A stretch of DNA of 64,000 bases, taken from positions 17,440,256 to 17,504,255 of the forward strand of contig JASFXZ010000001.1 in NCBI GenBank assembly GCA_032209605.1, written 5' to 3'. This document shows positions 1-10,827 of the stretch, piece by piece. Within the stretch, counting starts at the first letter, position 1; every line of letters begins with the position of its first letter. The translations under genes and the position numbers were made by a program. The notes below the pieces were generated by a model, which worked only from the letters and a program-made list of their open reading frames with translations, ran no database searches and was not told the DNA's origin. Source of the DNA: Mactromeris polynyma. Taxonomy: Eukaryota; Mollusca; Bivalvia; Venerida; Mactridae.

Positions 1-380
1 AGTTTACACCGGTGAACACGTTTTACATGAATAGTTTGAATAATCTTGCAACAGAGTCTATAATATTTGACTCAACTTTTTTTAGACTGCATGCAAGCTT
101 ATTTAAATCTAAAAACTAATGAAGATGGAGGATCAAGCATGTTAAAATGCTCCTTTGTTTTCACTGATGGGCAAGTCATGATGTATTTTAGACATCCAAT
201 TTAAACCAATTACTGAACAGTGATTGTTAATATTTGCAAGCATGTGTTTGACAGTGAACTACATTCCTTGAGTTTACTTGGTTATGTTCTGTGTTTAGAA
301 AAGAAAATGACCAAAATAAATGCCAGCCTTGACAAATAGCATGGGTCTTGTAGGGTTATATAGTACAAATGTAGTCTTAC

Positions 381-3300
381 CTTTTCTTTAAATTCATCAA
401 TCAATGTCAACAACTCAGGGGATTTTTTCTTAATCAACTGAAATATACAACATCGACAGTCAAATTTATACCTGAAAATTACATGCAAACTATTAACATG
501 TAGGTTAACCCTTTACTCCATAGACCTCTAGCCCATTTACCTACTGTATCCTGATAAGAGACTGGTCAAAACGTGCTCTATCTCGATACAGAATATTGGA
601 AAATAATAGGTGATTGACATCTGTATACTTCAACATGAAATAGCAGTGTAAAGTATTGGTTTAAATAATTTTTACATTAATGTCAAGTTGAATAATGATG
701 TAAACTTAACTATGGTGGGTAAAAATTTATAGAAGATAAAAGAATAATAATTTGAGACTTACATACACTTGGTGTATTTCTAATACAGTTACAGTACATT
801 GACATATGTTGGCACATGAAAATAAAACATGAAGTCCTAAATGTTAAAACTGTTACTATTTCAGTGCTGATAATTTACATTGATTAATATATATTTCTTA
901 CGGTTGAATACATTTGATTGGTAGATGCTACTTGTTTTGCAATTTGTAAGCCACGCCCTAGACAGAAGACTATATACAACCATAAGTTGACCTAACCAGT
1001 TTTCCTGGAATTAATTATCAACCAATACTAACTTGCTGTTCAGCAAGCAACTGACAACTTCTCCACATGCTGAGGACATGACTGTAGCCAATGTCGCAGA
1101 AGAACATGCTCAACTCAGGAATGGACCACAGATCTGCCAGGTGACTGTCTAGCACTCTTCTAACTTAACCAGACAGGCTTGACTGTGATGAAAAGATTCA
1201 TTACCTCAGAATGATTCATCAATATTCATACGTTAAAGCTCAATTTATTTCATTCAATGTATCATACCTTAAGTTTTTCCTTCTGTGACAATGTGGATAG
1301 ATCCTTTACAATTTTCTCTCCTTTCTCCTCCTTCTTCGTTACCTTCTCTGATGGCTGAAATATATACCAGTCTAATACAGTGAAACTTGACTGGTTCTGA
1401 TGTGATGGGACCAGGATTAGAAATTAATGCGCGTACTCGCAATGCAAGTACAATCTGAGAATGCTAGCGAGAATTTCATTCACTAGCAAAAATTACCAAG
1501 CATAAATATTCTCAGTATTTGTTCCCACTTCTGTTAGAAAGAAACCAATTGTAAATGTAACCGACAACATTTTGAACAAAATGTGGTCAGTATCTAAGTT
1601 TCAGACCAGGTAAATTCTCAAATATGTTGGGATGCCTACCAGGGCGAGCATTAATAAGAACAAATATGGTATTCAACCTCAAATTATATATATATAGTAA
1701 AACCACAATAATAAGACCACACTTGAGACCCTTGAAAACTGGTCTTAATATTGAGGTGGTCTTAACATTGAACAAAGAGTAAAACAGTGAAAATTGACTT
1801 GAAAATTGTGTTCTTAATTTTTATGTGGTCTTACTATTGAGGTGGTCTTAAAGTGAGGTTTTACTGCACAGTATTAATAAGTCTCAAAGCATCGCCCAGA
1901 AATAAAATCACAGCATATATACATTGCCCTCTCTAATTTGAAAGCACAATACAGTATGAAAACAAAACATTTATGTCCCTTTACCTGGAACATGTCTAGT
2001 CCAAAGTCCTGATCATCAAGTTCTTCAGCCATTTTTTTCTGCAATCTTAATGCTTCTTTTTCTTCCAATAAAGCTTCTCCTTCTTCATCGTCTGATGCTA
2101 CTCGATTCAAATCTTGAACAAATTCAGGTTTTTTTCCATCAAACATAATACTAAATCAATTATTGTCACATGCACTCCAGCTGTCATGGATGGCAATGGA
2201 GGCAGACACAGTTGCGTACCAGCTAAAAGGGGACGGAAACAGTTGTGTACCAGCTTTAAGGTGCGGAAACAGGAGAAAATGAACATACTTTGTTTGACAG
2301 CTGCTTAAATCAACAATTATCCTAACTGAATGGCTGCTACTAGGAGAATGCAACAGAACAATAAGATATGCATGCAGACAATGATAAAAATGGACCTTTT
2401 GTGCACAAAATGCTATAAGACCAGTAGCAATGACTAGTACGTTGCACATAATTCTATATAACAGATTTATATGCGATAAGTAAAAGTTATTTTTAAATAG
2501 CCAACACTCACCAATGTCATCATCCCCATAGTACTTGCTCCTTCTACTTCCCCAAGCTTTGTTATCAGGCAAATCTGGAAAACAAAGAGAAGAGCATAGT
2601 AAGACATGCCCAATTACTTCCTTAAGCAATCCTTGCTGGCAGATCATATGGTGAAAAAGAAATTATGTAAGGGTAAGGTTTCATTGACGCTGAATTTGAG
2701 CAGTGCTAAAAATACTTCAAATACAGAGGAATGACCAATCAAGTCTTTTGGCAATATGACAACTTTCATTGAAATTATGTGTTCTCTTGTGACTGTGCTA
2801 AACAAATGTCCCATATTTGTATTGTAAAGCTTGGCGTAACAAAAAATTGGGCAGGATAAAGTTTCAGGTCTTAATGAACATTGAACTTCCTCTCAAAGTC
2901 CCCTATCATCCTGTGAAAGGAAATCCAATGCCCTGGTATAGTTTTCTGTGGTTCTTAAGATTAAGTACGATAAAATAGCAAATTGAGCCAATACAGAGAT
3001 ATTATTCTTGGTCACCACAATTCCCCTTAATGTCGTTCACCTATTGTTGTGCACAGTTTGAATGAATTCCATTCAGCACTTTTGGCATTGTGCTTCTGAC
3101 AATGAAATTTAATAAAGCATACTTTTGAAGTGATCTTCGAGACAATCGTGTTAGTTTTTGAATTATAGTCAGTGCAAATAACAGACAAGGGGGACACAAG
3201 GATAGTTCATTACAAAAGTGCTGATAGGCTAAAGCCAGAGCATATTGGCACTGATGTGAGTTAAAGTTTCTAAAACAGAATCATCAACCTTGTTTTGTCA

Positions 3301-6300
3301 ATAAATATGGCAGCTAAGAGGAGGTCCATCAAAAACTCTTATTAAACCATTTGTGACGAACATAATGTCGCATTCATGACCATGTTTGAATTATTTATCA
3401 AACTTATTGGTCAAAATGAATGACATCCATTTTTTAACAACTCATTTAAATTCAACAAAACCACTCCTCTTCTATCCGCTATGTCTTAATGTAGGTTTTG
3501 TGTAAGAATATTGTAACTTCTTGCAAGCAACACCCGACTTAAAATAGATTTGCACAAAATTCTCCAGATAAAAGTCTCTGAAATTTTTGGCCCAAATGAC
3601 ATATCTGGGAGAAATTGAGTTATTAACATTTCTGAATGCAGGAATATTTGTAGGTTACTACAAAACAAAGATTATCGCAAAACAACATTTTTTAAGGGCA
3701 TCACAGCACTTTAAATATGGTCATTCAAGACTAGATCTACAAACATGTCTGAGTTTCACGAATTTAATACAGCAAATATGTTTTCAGATATGATTATATT
3801 TTACAAATAAATGTATATTATTCTTTTCCTTAAGAAAAGGGGCCGTCTCAATGTTTACCAATAATTGTTTTGTTTCTGCTCACCGCTGAATTCTTTAACT
3901 GTAATGTTTCAACTAGCTGATGCGATTAATGTTAAAACATGACGTCATAATGCGTTTTTCTCAGAAACAAGGCTCAGTGTATTTGGACCAACAATCTCAG
4001 AGACTGCCACAAATCTGTATCTATAGAGTTAAAGACATTACCTGCTTCCTCGTCATCTTCTGGTTGATCTTCTAAGTCACTACCTAGTGCATCTTTACGT
4101 TGAAATTGTTTCACTTTTCGAAGTTGGGCTTTCAAATCTCTTATCTCGTCATCATCAGAGTCTTCAGATTCTAAAGCAAGCACTTCTTCCTACAATCAGA
4201 ATACAAATTGCAACAAGATCCTTTTTCTCAACTTTAATTTCAGAATTGATAATTACCGACTAATATTTTTTGATGATTTCCCTGAATTTCCAATCAAATA
4301 CTGTAACATGAACAATTAAATAGATTTCATAACTGATTTATAATTATGTCAAATTCATAACAACACAGAGCATTGCATCACTTGCAGTCGTCACGATATC
4401 CCACTTGCCCGAGACAAGTAAAATTACTGTCGGACAAGAAAATATCCATTTCGTCTGCCTGAACAGGCCGTCGTGTTCCTCGTCTGGTTAGCTTTTTTCC
4501 AAACTGTCACAAAAATTGATGACATAGTAATCAACACTTTCATTTTTTGTCAATTTTGTTTGTGTAACAGCACTTTTTCATCAACTATCGTTACCAGTCT
4601 TCGCTTCTGATTTTACAAATCAAAACATCATGTTTGCTTCGTTATTTTGACGGTGCTGTTAATTTAATATGGGCAAGTGAAACTGAATTCTGGCAAGTGG
4701 AAATTGTAAGCTGTAGGCCCAAATGGGCAAGGCTTCAAAAACATTACTGTGAAGACTGCACTTGTGATTATAACATCTATCTATTGTATCTCATATACAT
4801 GCTGTCTACTGAAACTTAGAGTTACATTGCATGACAGGTCTGTTTTCCGTTAAATTTATTCATACCATTTCAAACTTCTGACATATTTACATGCCAAGAA
4901 AAGATTTCTCTTAGCAAAAACATTTCATACTAGAAAGTCATTTTCAATTTAGTCACTATACATGAGAAAGCTGCAAATCCAATCTATTCTACAAAAGTCA
5001 GTAAAATCTCAATAATAAGACCACCTTTGGGACCCTTGAAAACTGGTCTTGTTAATGAGGTGGTCTTAATATCAATGTTGAATATAGAGAAAAACAGTGA
5101 AAATGGACTTGAAAAATGTATTCCTAATTTCGAGGTGGTCTTATTATTGAGGTGGTCTTTAAGTGAGAAAGCTACGGATCAAATCTATTTTACCGAAGTA
5201 CACATAAAATCACAAATTAATTAATCAACCACATAAGAAATATAGACCTCATCTGAATCATCCATCTCTTGTCCTGGTTTATGTCCATTGTCAAATAGTA
5301 TCTGTAAATATCAATAATAAACAATAAGTTAAAAGACATAAATAAACAATATACAATCTGTGTCATAAACAATCTTTCAAATAGAAAATAACTATGATGA
5401 TAAATAATTATGAGAAAAAACTTCATTAAAATTTGCAAAAAGAACAATTAAATTAATAGGTTTCACTTTTTCACAGTTTTTTCTCTTGTTCTATAGTGTA
5501 GCCCCTGCAGTCCTGGGCCACAAAACATGTACACATGTAGAGTGTTAACAAGTCTGTTCTAAGAATATTACATCAGGACCTCATTTAGACACTACCTACC
5601 GGTATATATCATAAAGACTCCAAACATATTTCATATATTTGACAAACTTGACCACGAAATCTAAACCCAATCTTAACTTGTCGGAGATATTAATGAGAAT
5701 ACGTCAGAATCTTTGGGGTCAAAAGGTAGCTTTTTGGAAATTCCAGGGGTCAAAGGGTCAACTCTAGGGTCAAATGGAACCCCTGTTAAAATGAAAAAAA
5801 TGTCAAATTCATATGGATTTGATCAATACAGATAAAGCCAAATATATACCTTTTCTCTGTTGGCATGAAATTCATCAATATCGTCATAGATGAATTCCCT
5901 AGAATCTGGATCAGGCTCCTCCGTATTTCCATACATTTCATTGTCATTAACATACTGTGGTACATCTTTGCTCAATCTTTTCTTCGTTTCTTTTTTTGCT
6001 TTGTCCTTGTTAGATCCATGTTCTTTGTTTGCATCTCTTCTGTGTCTGTGTATTATTAATATTTAGCCTTTATATTGATAAATCAAAGCAACATTACATA
6101 TTGTATGGATTTATAAACATATAATAATATATATATAATGTATAATGACAAGCCTTATAAAGTATAATAATTTTCGTATTTTATCTAACAAACGTAGTTG
6201 CAAAGAAGTATCCATTTGTAATTTTTAACATGCTTTCAGTCTGACAACCTTGGAAAACTTGTCAGACCGAAAGCATGTTAAAAATTGCAAATGGATGCTT

Positions 6301-7290
6301 CTTCGCAAATACGTTTGTCTGAGAAGTCTTGGAAGTCATTCGCCATAAAACACATATATATGAATATATATTAATTATTAAGGAAAATGCTCAAATGGAT
6401 GCAATGTCATTAACTAATGTCATTCCTATTCAACACAATAAATTTCTTCTTCTCTGGAGCATCGTCGTACAATGTGACTGTACAAGGTTATGGTGAGGCG
6501 AGAACAAGTGCAGGTAAAATTAAACTTTATGCATGTGGATGGGACTACACCTGAACCACCCCTCCCTTGAAGGCCTCCAGACTAGGCTCTGTGGCAAGAT
6601 GCTCAGGTAGCTGGTTCCACAAACGTGTAGCTGAGGGGAAGAAGGAATGACAAAGGTAGTCGGTTCTGCAGTATGGTATGATATAACCTACGGCATGACC
6701 TCTGGTCGCAACAGTAGTGGCCCGGAGAAACGGGGTTGCAGGAATGTCAACGAGGCAGTATATGATGCGGTACATCATGACGAGTTTGGCATGGCTCCTT
6801 CGTTGTTGGAGCAAGTGCCAACCTAGGTCCGAGATCATCTGGGAGGTGCTGCTTGTGGTGCAGACCTGTGTGTAGGGGTCCCACACTGTAGAGGCGTATT
6901 CCAGGATTGGTCTCACCAGGGACTTGTAGGCTTGCTCTTTGGTATTTTGTGGGCAGCTGGACAGGTCCTGATGAATGCCAAGCTGTTGTTTGCCTTCTTG
7001 GTGGTGGTGTCGACATGTGGTTTCCAAGACAGGTCGTCTGAGAGTGTCGTTCCCAAGTATCTACCTGTCTTAGCTGTGGCAAGGTTGTGTTAAAAAGCCT
7101 TTCAGACTACTCAGATTTACACAACACTACCAAACACAACATAGAATAAGTCATGCCTGTCACTTTAACTTACTTCATTTCAAAACATAGGAACTAGATA
7201 TCCGAAAGATGTCTATCCGAAAATTACAGCAATTAATAATCTACCCAGTATCATACACCAACGTAGCAATTATCATAAATACCTCGGCAT
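381..7290 (-). CDS. UTP3: UTP3/SAS10 SSU-processome protein, 5' part (3' part beyond left edge)
   Basis: Nucleolar protein of the small-subunit processome, needed for 18S rRNA maturation. Coding exons in transcript order: 7290-7283, 6045-5850, 5301-5248, 4189-4042, 2574-2512, 2150-1985, 1354-1268, 437-381. The start is inferred: an 8-nt coding exon (M-P-R split) fits the phase of the next exon and gives a basic N-terminus. Recognisable stretches are EFIYDDIDEFHANREK, an acidic run (ESEDSDDDE), DNKAWGSRRSKYYGDDD, LQKKMAEELDDQDFGLDMF, EKIVKDLSTLSQKEKLK and KKKSPELLTLIDEFKEK. The last begins the Sas10/C1D region, so roughly the first 255 residues are present and the C-terminal half is off the window. 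Phases agree at every junction except 2512/2150, where the obvious GT and AG leave the frame one base out; a micro-exon or an unusual donor must lie there. Introns hold two MITEs, a foldback and an RT relic. Confidence 0.85.
438..1267. other. UTP3 intron, no further feature
   Basis: Intron between the last two visible UTP3 exons. AT-rich; I see no coding, RNA or repeat signal in it. Bases 1-380, left of the last visible exon, also show nothing recognisable. Confidence 0.5.
1696..1866. mobile_element. Pogo/Tigger-like MITE, copy 1 (family M1)
   Basis: About 170-bp element. Its right end carries the family terminus TGAGGTTTTACTG; the left end is the degenerate inverted copy. The interior is rich in GGTGGTCTTA and AAGACCAC words and carries the ACCCTTGAAAACTGGTCTT block shared by the other four copies (5000, 10589, 21208, 46934). 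It lies in a UTP3 intron. Short TIRs starting CAGTAAAACC with flanking TA in other copies suggest a nonautonomous pogo/Tc1-type transposon; the superfamily is inference. Confidence 0.75.
2190..2275. repeat. Short tandem duplication in UTP3 intron
   Basis: Two imperfect units sharing CAGTTG(C/T)GTACCAGCT and then CGGAAACAG. The duplication lies in the intron whose flanking exons do not join in frame, so it is a place to look for a missing micro-exon. No coding claim is made. Confidence 0.5.
5000..5167. mobile_element. Pogo/Tigger-like MITE, copy 2 (family M1)
   Basis: Starts CAGTAAAATCTCAATAATAA and carries the shared internal blocks ending in GAGGTGGTCTTTAAGTGAG. The right TIR is lost. The flank resembles itself on both sides: GAGAAAGCT..AAATCTATT occurs at about 4964 and again at about 5165, suggesting that the flank was duplicated or exchanged with the element end. 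It lies in the UTP3 intron between the 5248 and 4189 exons. Confidence 0.7.
6188..6318. repeat. Foldback (inverted repeat), 60-bp arms
   Basis: Left arm 6188-6247 and right arm 6259-6318 are near-perfect inverted copies around an 11-base loop. Both carry AACATGCTTTC, and its complement GAAAGCATGTT, next to TCTGACAA / TTGTCAGA. There is no ORF. It lies in UTP3 intron 1 and would form a long hairpin in the pre-mRNA. Probably a foldback MITE. Confidence 0.8.
6543..7090 (-). pseudogene. Non-LTR retrotransposon reverse-transcriptase C-terminus, decayed
   Basis: Reading from about 7090 down, the protein switches frame at least once. One frame gives GRYLGTTLSDDLSWKPHVD and the next gives AYKSLVRPILEYASTVWDPY, followed by FFPSATRLWNQLPEHL near the end. 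These are typical of the region after the RT active site in CR1/Jockey-like LINEs (the L-E-Y-A-S-x-V-W-D-P motif and the L-W-N-x-L-P motif). The upstream RT core and endonuclease are absent. It lies in UTP3 intron 1 in the same orientation as the gene. A dead 5'-truncated copy. Confidence 0.85.
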
Positions 7291-7577
7291 TTTGAGTAGG
7301 AAATATATTCCTAGACCCAAACCAATTCACCAGAAACTACTCAATTGAGGAGAAATACAGACAAATAATAACAGATGTCAATGTTTACGATAACGCATGG
7401 CATCAAGACGAACGGACCACGGGACAATACGGAACGGGAAAGCGGACGACGGGAAAAAGCGCAAACTCCTACGCAGTGGTCTCCCCTTACATTATATCGG
7501 GTAGGGTAAATTGAGTAACAGGTGCGTAGAGTTTGGACAAAGCGAACAACCAGAAAGGCTTTAGCATATCATAAGAT
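7291..7577. promoter_or_regulatory. UTP3: Putative UTP3 5' flank
   Basis: Sequence just upstream of the inferred UTP3 start. No TATA box is evident; it includes a locally CG-richer stretch (about 7380-7450, several CCCGT/CGGAAC words), as expected of a housekeeping promoter. Position only; no motif proves it. Confidence 0.3.
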
Positions 7578-7970
7578 AAAAGAGAGAGAATACGTAACTA
7601 CAGGGAACGCCACATATACAAGACAGTGCCTTCCCACGCAGACCTCCGGGAAAACAACAATCCACAAAACATAAGGCACTTAAAGAGATCAAAGGGTACA
7701 CATGAGACACAAGGAATGGCTCGGCAGACCACAAGGAATAACTTGGAGAATCAAAGTGGACAGTGAAGGAAAGGGGAGGGGGGTGAATTGATGGAAAAGA
7801 TCACAGGACAAGTCAAGACAACTGGCCGCAATAGGCCGAAAATGGGCAGGAAACAACTTGAACACTATATAAAGTGACATAATTGCACAGGGGAAAGGGA
7901 AATACAAAACACAATCAAAACACAAACTGAAACCACAACCATATAGCGAATAACAGCCTTGGAACTGTCA
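7578..7970 (-). mobile_element. Dispersed repeat D1, copy A (near full length)
   Basis: About 390-bp repeat, minus orientation. Read on the minus strand it begins with ACAGTTCCAAGGCTGT, passes TTTCCCCTGTGCAATT and CTTGACTTGTCCTGTGA, and ends with ATGTGGCGTTCCCTGTAG followed by TTCTCTCTCTTTT. The same blocks in the same order occur at 26864-27252 and 60351-60718, with partial copies at 8874, 16349 and 29556. It has no tRNA boxes, no clear TIRs and no real ORF. The class is unknown to me. Confidence 0.8.
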
Positions 7971-8207
7971 GCAAAAAACACGGGGGGGCATTAATTGAAC
8001 GCCATTATTGATCAACAAATGAGGAGATGCTCCGGTATCGAAAAACCCGGCATCAAATACTCTTGAATAAACTGATACTTACCGAATATTTCATTGTCAT
8101 AGCTGTGTTTTTCTAATTATTATCAATCGATTGTGTTAAAACAATCTAATTCAAAAAAAAGCTCACAATAGCGCAATTCATTTGCTGTAATACAATGCGA
8201 TTTAAAA

Positions 8208-8285
8208 GAAAAACATGGTCGAACCCAGGACCTCAAATGTGATTTCCAGCTATGCTAACAGAGCAGGCTGGTATACATACGTGTG
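8208..8285 (-). mobile_element. tRNA-derived SINE head remnant
   Basis: On the minus strand the segment carries an A-box-like TTAGCATAGCTGG and, about 30 bases on, a B-box GGGTTCGACC, spaced as in a tRNA promoter. It does not fold into a complete tRNA. Read as the decayed 5' end of a SINE. Confidence 0.5.
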
Positions 8286-8299
8286 CAAAAAAGGGGTAG

Positions 8300-9420
8300 T
8301 TAAACTTTCTTGGTTTCATAGAATTTGGTGATATTTCAATGAATTGTAGTTACCACATAGGTCTTGGTTTTTTGTTGTTTCAGAATCCTCAAATCTGTCT
8401 TCAAGTATATTAAGAGACCTAGTTTTTGGCATCAAGTAACCAAGTTTAGAAATTATCCTTGAATTCATAGATACAAACATTCTTGCATATATTTCATAGA
8501 TACGAACATTCTGACATATCTGTATGAAGTTCTCATTAAAAGTGTGGCCTCTATATTGTGTCAACAATGGCTTTTTAAGATTTACCCTAGTGACCTAGTT
8601 TTTTACCTGACGTGACCCAGTTTCATACTTGAAAGAGTAGAGACAAATATTCCGGAAAAGTTTCATGGTGTGTTGTAGATTTTATAGAAACAAACATTAT
8701 GGTCAAATTTTATGAAGTTCCGATACAAACTATTGTGTTATCACGGTTTTACTAAGATTTGACCTGGTGACCTACCTTTTGATTCCTAGAGAACCAATTT
8801 CCAAGTTCATATAAATTTAGTGGAGACAAACATTATAGCGCATTTTCATGAAGTTTTCATTAAAAATGTGGTCCGCGTGGGGAGCACTGTCTTGTGTATG
8901 TGGAGTTCCCTGTAGTTACGTATTCTCTCTCTTCTATATTGTGTTGACAAGGTTTTCGTAAGATTTTACCTAATGACCTTGTTTTTCACATCACATGACC
9001 CAGGTTCGAACTTGCCCTAAATTTTATGGAAACAGGCATTCTGACATATTTTTATGAAGTTCCGATTAATAATGTGTCCTCTTATGTGATAACTAAGTTT
9101 TTCTGAGATTTGACCTAGTGACCTAGTTTTTTACTCATTGTAACCCAGTTTCAGACTTGGTCCAGTTTTAGAGACAAATATTCTGAAAAAGTTTCATAAA
9201 GTTCAAGATTTCAAAGAGACAAAACATTTCACATCACATATGAGGCAGGTTCGGACAATCATTCTGGCATATTTTTATGATGGTGTAATTCAAATTTGTC
9301 CTCTATGGTGATAACAAGGTTTATCAGAGGTTTGACCTAGTGACATAGTTTTTGACCCCACATGACCCAGTTTCAAACTTGTCCTTGATTTCCTAGAAAC
9401 AATTGTAAAATAGTATATAA
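8300..9420 (+). repeat. Degenerate tandem array, about 145-220 bp units
   Basis: Five diverged units, each marked by TGACCTAGTGACCTAGTTTT followed by (C)ATGACCCAGTTTCA. The markers fall near 8591, 8768, 8974, 9119 and 9341. Between them are recurring words ACAAACATT, ATGAAGTTC and TGTGTCCTCT. Unit length varies because of indels, and one unit is interrupted by a D1 fragment at 8874-8936. I recall similar phrases from repeats in other mollusc genomes; the family is not named here. Not a gene. Confidence 0.75.
8874..8936 (+). mobile_element. D1 repeat 3' end, copy B, inside the 8.3-9.4 kb array
   Basis: GAGCACTGTCTTGTGTATGT, then GAGTTCCCTGTAGTTACG and TTCTCTCTC, match the D1 terminus. The array unit continues on both sides, so the insertion (or exchange) is younger than the array. 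Confidence 0.65.
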
Positions 9421-10588
9421 TTGAATATTAATATATTCCTGTTAAGTCTTTTCAATGATTCCATGATCGTTTATTCCAGATATGAGTATGGTGTAAAATG
9501 AAACGTCAAACATGAAATTGATGCATATATACTTGCGAAATTTAAACACTGTGCATAAGAATAATTAGTATAATTTCTTAAACCAAACATGGTAAATGTT
9601 TCAAAGCAATAGTTCATTAATCAATCTTCAACACAAATATGCCGACATCACCATATCATCCACTTGCCCATCTGTACACTCTCAGCCTTTTGTCAGAACA
9701 GTCACAGAGAACGTGGGACATGTCAGTGAACAGAATTCCACCCCTCTGTCTCTGTGTATATCTCAAACGATGTAGAAACCATATCAAGCTGGCATAATGA
9801 TTAAGTGGTGTCAAAACAGAGCATGTATTAGGATGACATGAGCAGATGTTAACTCATGCAAAAGGTTAAAACTCAGAGACTAATTGGCTGAAGTGTGTCC
9901 TGTCATCACACTGGATGTTTCGAAGCAGCTGCAGTGATGTGGCAGTCAGACATGGTTGTCCAGTTGATGTGACATCTTCAGTTGTTTCTTGAGGGCTGCC
10001 ATCTGTCGGAAACCTTTCATTTATTTTTGCCCAAATCAGACTGAGTTTTTTAAACTCATAAAATGTAAACCATGCACACACAGTATTTTAATTATGCGAG
10101 TATATGAATAAAACATCAATTTTAATGGGAAAATATATAAAAGAAGATAAACATTTATGTCATTGATTTATTCTGACTCAATCATCATGACAATATGATA
10201 AATATCTGAGTTAAAAACTTAAGCATAACTCAAGATGTCCAGTGAACATATGAAACTATTCTGTCCACATGAATGTCAATTCATCAGCAACGAGTTTACA
10301 TCATCATCTTGATGTATTTTATCATCACAGTAATGTATTTTATCATCAGCATGACGTTTGTCAACATTAGTATCTTGAATTTCATCATAACCATGAAGTA
10401 TTTAAATGTTACCAAACATTACCATCTTGACAACCATACTTTGTTGCAACATGACAGCAGTCAGTATCACATGATCATAAAGTATGGTCCATATATCTCA
10501 ATTCAGTAAAGGTATACCACTGCGGCACATTTATAACAATCATTGAGTGTTACTACCATATATTATCACTACCAGTGTCATATATGTA
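9421..10588. other. Intergenic, nothing recognised
   Basis: Between the repeat array and the FAM32A 3' side. ORFs here (for example 9866-10081 minus) are short and resemble no family I know. 10273-10500 is rich in ATCATCA and TTGAATTTCATCA-type words, a weak low-complexity bias. Confidence 0.4.
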
Positions 10589-10741
10589 CAGTAAAACCTC
10601 ACTTAAAGACCACCTCAATAATATCACCTCAAATAATTCCCAAAGCCATTTTCGCTGTTTTCTTCTTTATTCAACCTCAATATTAAGACCACCTTAATAT
10701 TAAGACCAGTTTTCAAGGGTCTTATTATCGAGGTTTTACTG
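10589..10741. mobile_element. Pogo/Tigger-like MITE, copy 3 (family M1), best-preserved ends
   Basis: Begins CAGTAAAACCTCACTTAAAG and ends CGAGGTTTTACTG, a 13-base TIR. Both ends are flanked by TA, as expected for Tc1/mariner/pogo insertion. The interior carries the GACCACCTCAATA and CCAGTTTTCAAGGGTCTTA blocks. It lies just downstream of FAM32A. Confidence 0.85.
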
Positions 10742-10827
10742 TATACATGTATATATAAAACACTTATCAAATGAATAACCGAGGTTGGTAGAAAGATGTA
10801 TAATTATATCCCATGCATCCTCTTGAT

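Noticed and set aside
7689..7925. 78-aa Cys/Pro-rich minus ORF with a membrane-like N-terminus
   Set aside because: It is part of dispersed repeat D1; the other copies do not keep the frame.
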